The position numbers and the translations under genes were made by a program. A stretch of 64,000 nucleotides of DNA, taken from contig NZ_JBIRXP010000002.1 of assembly GCF_044389085.1 (NCBI RefSeq), forward strand, positions 620,001-684,000, given 5' to 3'. The DNA is from Isoptericola sp044389085 (GTDB lineage Bacteria > Actinomycetota > Actinomycetes > Actinomycetales > Cellulomonadaceae). Positions within the stretch are counted from its first letter, which is position 1. The number at the start of each line of letters is the position of its first letter. Below are positions 63,061 to 64,000 of this stretch, piece by piece. Below the pieces are notes generated by a model that ran no database searches, was not told where the DNA came from, and saw only the letters and a program-made list of their open reading frames with translations.

Positions 63061-63067
63061 GGTGGGC

Positions 63068-64000
63068 GTGTCCGCCATGAGTGACCTCATCGCCCAGAAC
63101 GCCGACCTCTCCGAGTCGGACGCCGAGTGGCTGCACCTTCTCGTGGGCGACTGGCAGCTCGTGTCAGACCTCGCCTTCGCCGACCTGGTGCTGTGGCTCC
63201 CCACGTCCGACGACGGGTTCGTCGCCCTCGCCCAGTGCCGCCCGTCCACCGGGGCCACCGTGCACTACGACGACATCGTGGGGTCGTTCGCGCCCGACGG
63301 GCAGCGCCCGCAGCTCGCGGCCGCCATGACCGAGGTGCGCGCGCAGCGCTCCCGGGAGCCGCGGTGGTTCGGCGCCTACGCCGTCCGCGAGGAGGCGGTG
63401 CCGGTGGTGCACGAGGGCCGGGCGATCGCCGTCGTCGCGCGGCAGACCAACCTCGGCTCCGGGCGCACGCCCAGCCGGCTCGAGCTCAACTACGTGGAGT
63501 CGGCCGACGACATCCTCGCGATGATCGCGCGCGGCGAGTACCCCGCCACGAACGCCGCCACCGGTCCCCGCCGCGGCGCGCCGCGGGTCGGCGACGGGCT
63601 GATCCGGCTCAACTCCGAGGGCGAGGTGCTCTACGCCAGCCCGAACGCGCTGTCCTGCTTCCACCGGCTCGGGGTCATCGGGCCGCTCGTCGGGCAGTCG
63701 CTGGTCGAGGTGACCGCCGACATCGTGCAGCACCAGGACACGGTGGACGAGTCGCTGCCGCTGGTCGTCATGGGCCGTGCGCCGTGGCGCACCGACATCG
63801 AGGCCAAGGGGGTGGCGCTGTCGCTGCGGGCGCTGCCGCTCACGGACCACGGGCAGCGCATCGGCGCGGTGCTCCTGTGCCGCGACGTGTCCGAGCTGCG
63901 CCGTCGTGAGCGCGAGCTCATGACCAAGGACGCGACGATCCGCGAGATCCACCACCGGGTGAAGAACAACCTCGCCACCGTGGCCGCGCTGCTGCGGCTG
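63068..64000 (+). CDS. PdtaS-like sensor histidine kinase (3' truncated by window end)
   Basis: The first 311 residues are visible. An N-terminal GAF-like domain (LVLWLPTSDDGFVALAQCRP, FGAYAVREEAVPVVHEG) is followed by a PAS domain (DGLIRLNSEGEVLYASPNAL, GAVLLCRDVSELRRRERELM). The HisKA_2 phospho-acceptor box starts just before the end (REIHHRVKNNLATVAALLRL). This layout matches PdtaS, the soluble kinase that phosphorylates the RNA-binding antiterminator PdtaR. GTG 63068 or ATG 63077 could be the start. The ATPase domain lies beyond the window. Confidence 0.85.
   Translation, partial: MSAMSDLIAQNADLSESDAEWLHLLVGDWQLVSDLAFADLVLWLPTSDDGFVALAQCRPSTGATVHYDDIVGSFAPDGQRPQLAAAMTEVRAQRSREPRWFGAYAVREEAVPVVHEGRAIAVVARQTNLGSGRTPSRLELNYVESADDILAMIARGEYPATNAATGPRRGAPRVGDGLIRLNSEGEVLYASPNALSCFHRLGVIGPLVGQSLVEVTADIVQHQDTVDESLPLVVMGRAPWRTDIEAKGVALSLRALPLTDHGQRIGAVLLCRDVSELRRRERELMTKDATIREIHHRVKNNLATVAALLRL

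Overview
The window is chromosomal DNA of a very GC-rich actinobacterium. Several features point to Micrococcales, probably a Cellulomonas, Isoptericola or Cellulosimicrobium relative: a mycothiol conjugate amidase (mca), the coproporphyrin-type heme pair ferrochelatase plus coproheme decarboxylase, ectoine genes, a cellobiose-type sugar operon with CebR-like operators, GTG-rich starts, and many start codons that sit only 6-8 nt after a TANNNT box (leaderless transcripts). The assignment is an inference from gene content. I see no phage, insertion sequence, CRISPR array, tRNA or rRNA. Coding density is very high and no gene-free stretch exceeds 300 bases.

Layout. 1-2061: C-terminal end of an unknown gene, then an ABC-2 exporter pair. 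2262-5441: Bax1-I family membrane protein, then a hydrolase/TetR/membrane-protein operon with an autoregulatory-looking operator. 5590-7331: first ECF42 sigma module (YCII/DGPF protein plus sigma factor with C-terminal extension). 7343-14100: DMT exporter with divergent LysR, FKBP isomerase, RsmC-like methyltransferase, SelW-like protein, DUF5997 divergent from an orphan LysR ligand domain, and an LPXTG-like wall protein. 14123-18274: ATP-dependent DNA ligase and a DrrAB-like exporter with divergent TetR. 18293-23770: aldo/keto reductase, HIT protein, MsrA, YdeI-like protein, AI-2E transporter, threonine ammonia-lyase. 23787-29400: AraC regulator divergent from an alpha-galactosidase/ABC importer operon. 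29499-31536: second ECF42 module with two DGPF proteins. 31598-34120: ectABC. 34390-37819: greA, DUF4307, mca, a small membrane protein and a nitrilase-family amidohydrolase. 37847-39637: TrhA divergent from a Z-isoprenyl transferase. 39707-42276: MarR, ferrochelatase, coproheme decarboxylase. 42391-44669: PrmC-like methyltransferase and glutamate dehydrogenase. 44932-47289: BioY, Nramp-related transporter, small membrane protein. 47300-51759: PAS-AraC regulator divergent from putA. 51870-56051: patatin, acyltransferase, APC permease, DUF1905/YdeI protein. 56114-62282: cebR-like LacI, GH1 beta-glucosidase and a CebEFG-like importer. 62492-64000: DUF2505 protein and the start of a PdtaS-like histidine kinase.

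How the parts fit. Both sugar importers (alpha-galactoside and cellobiose types) have a lipoprotein and two permeases but no ATPase, so they probably share one ATPase encoded elsewhere. Both ECF42 modules have the same predicted promoter pattern (TGTC..-N17-CG[A/T]C), which suggests that they control themselves and perhaps each other. The main non-coding signal is a class of long, near-perfect hairpins without U-tracts at gene ends. The largest is about 148 bp and is built from tandem 20-bp units. One related palindrome lies inside a gene.
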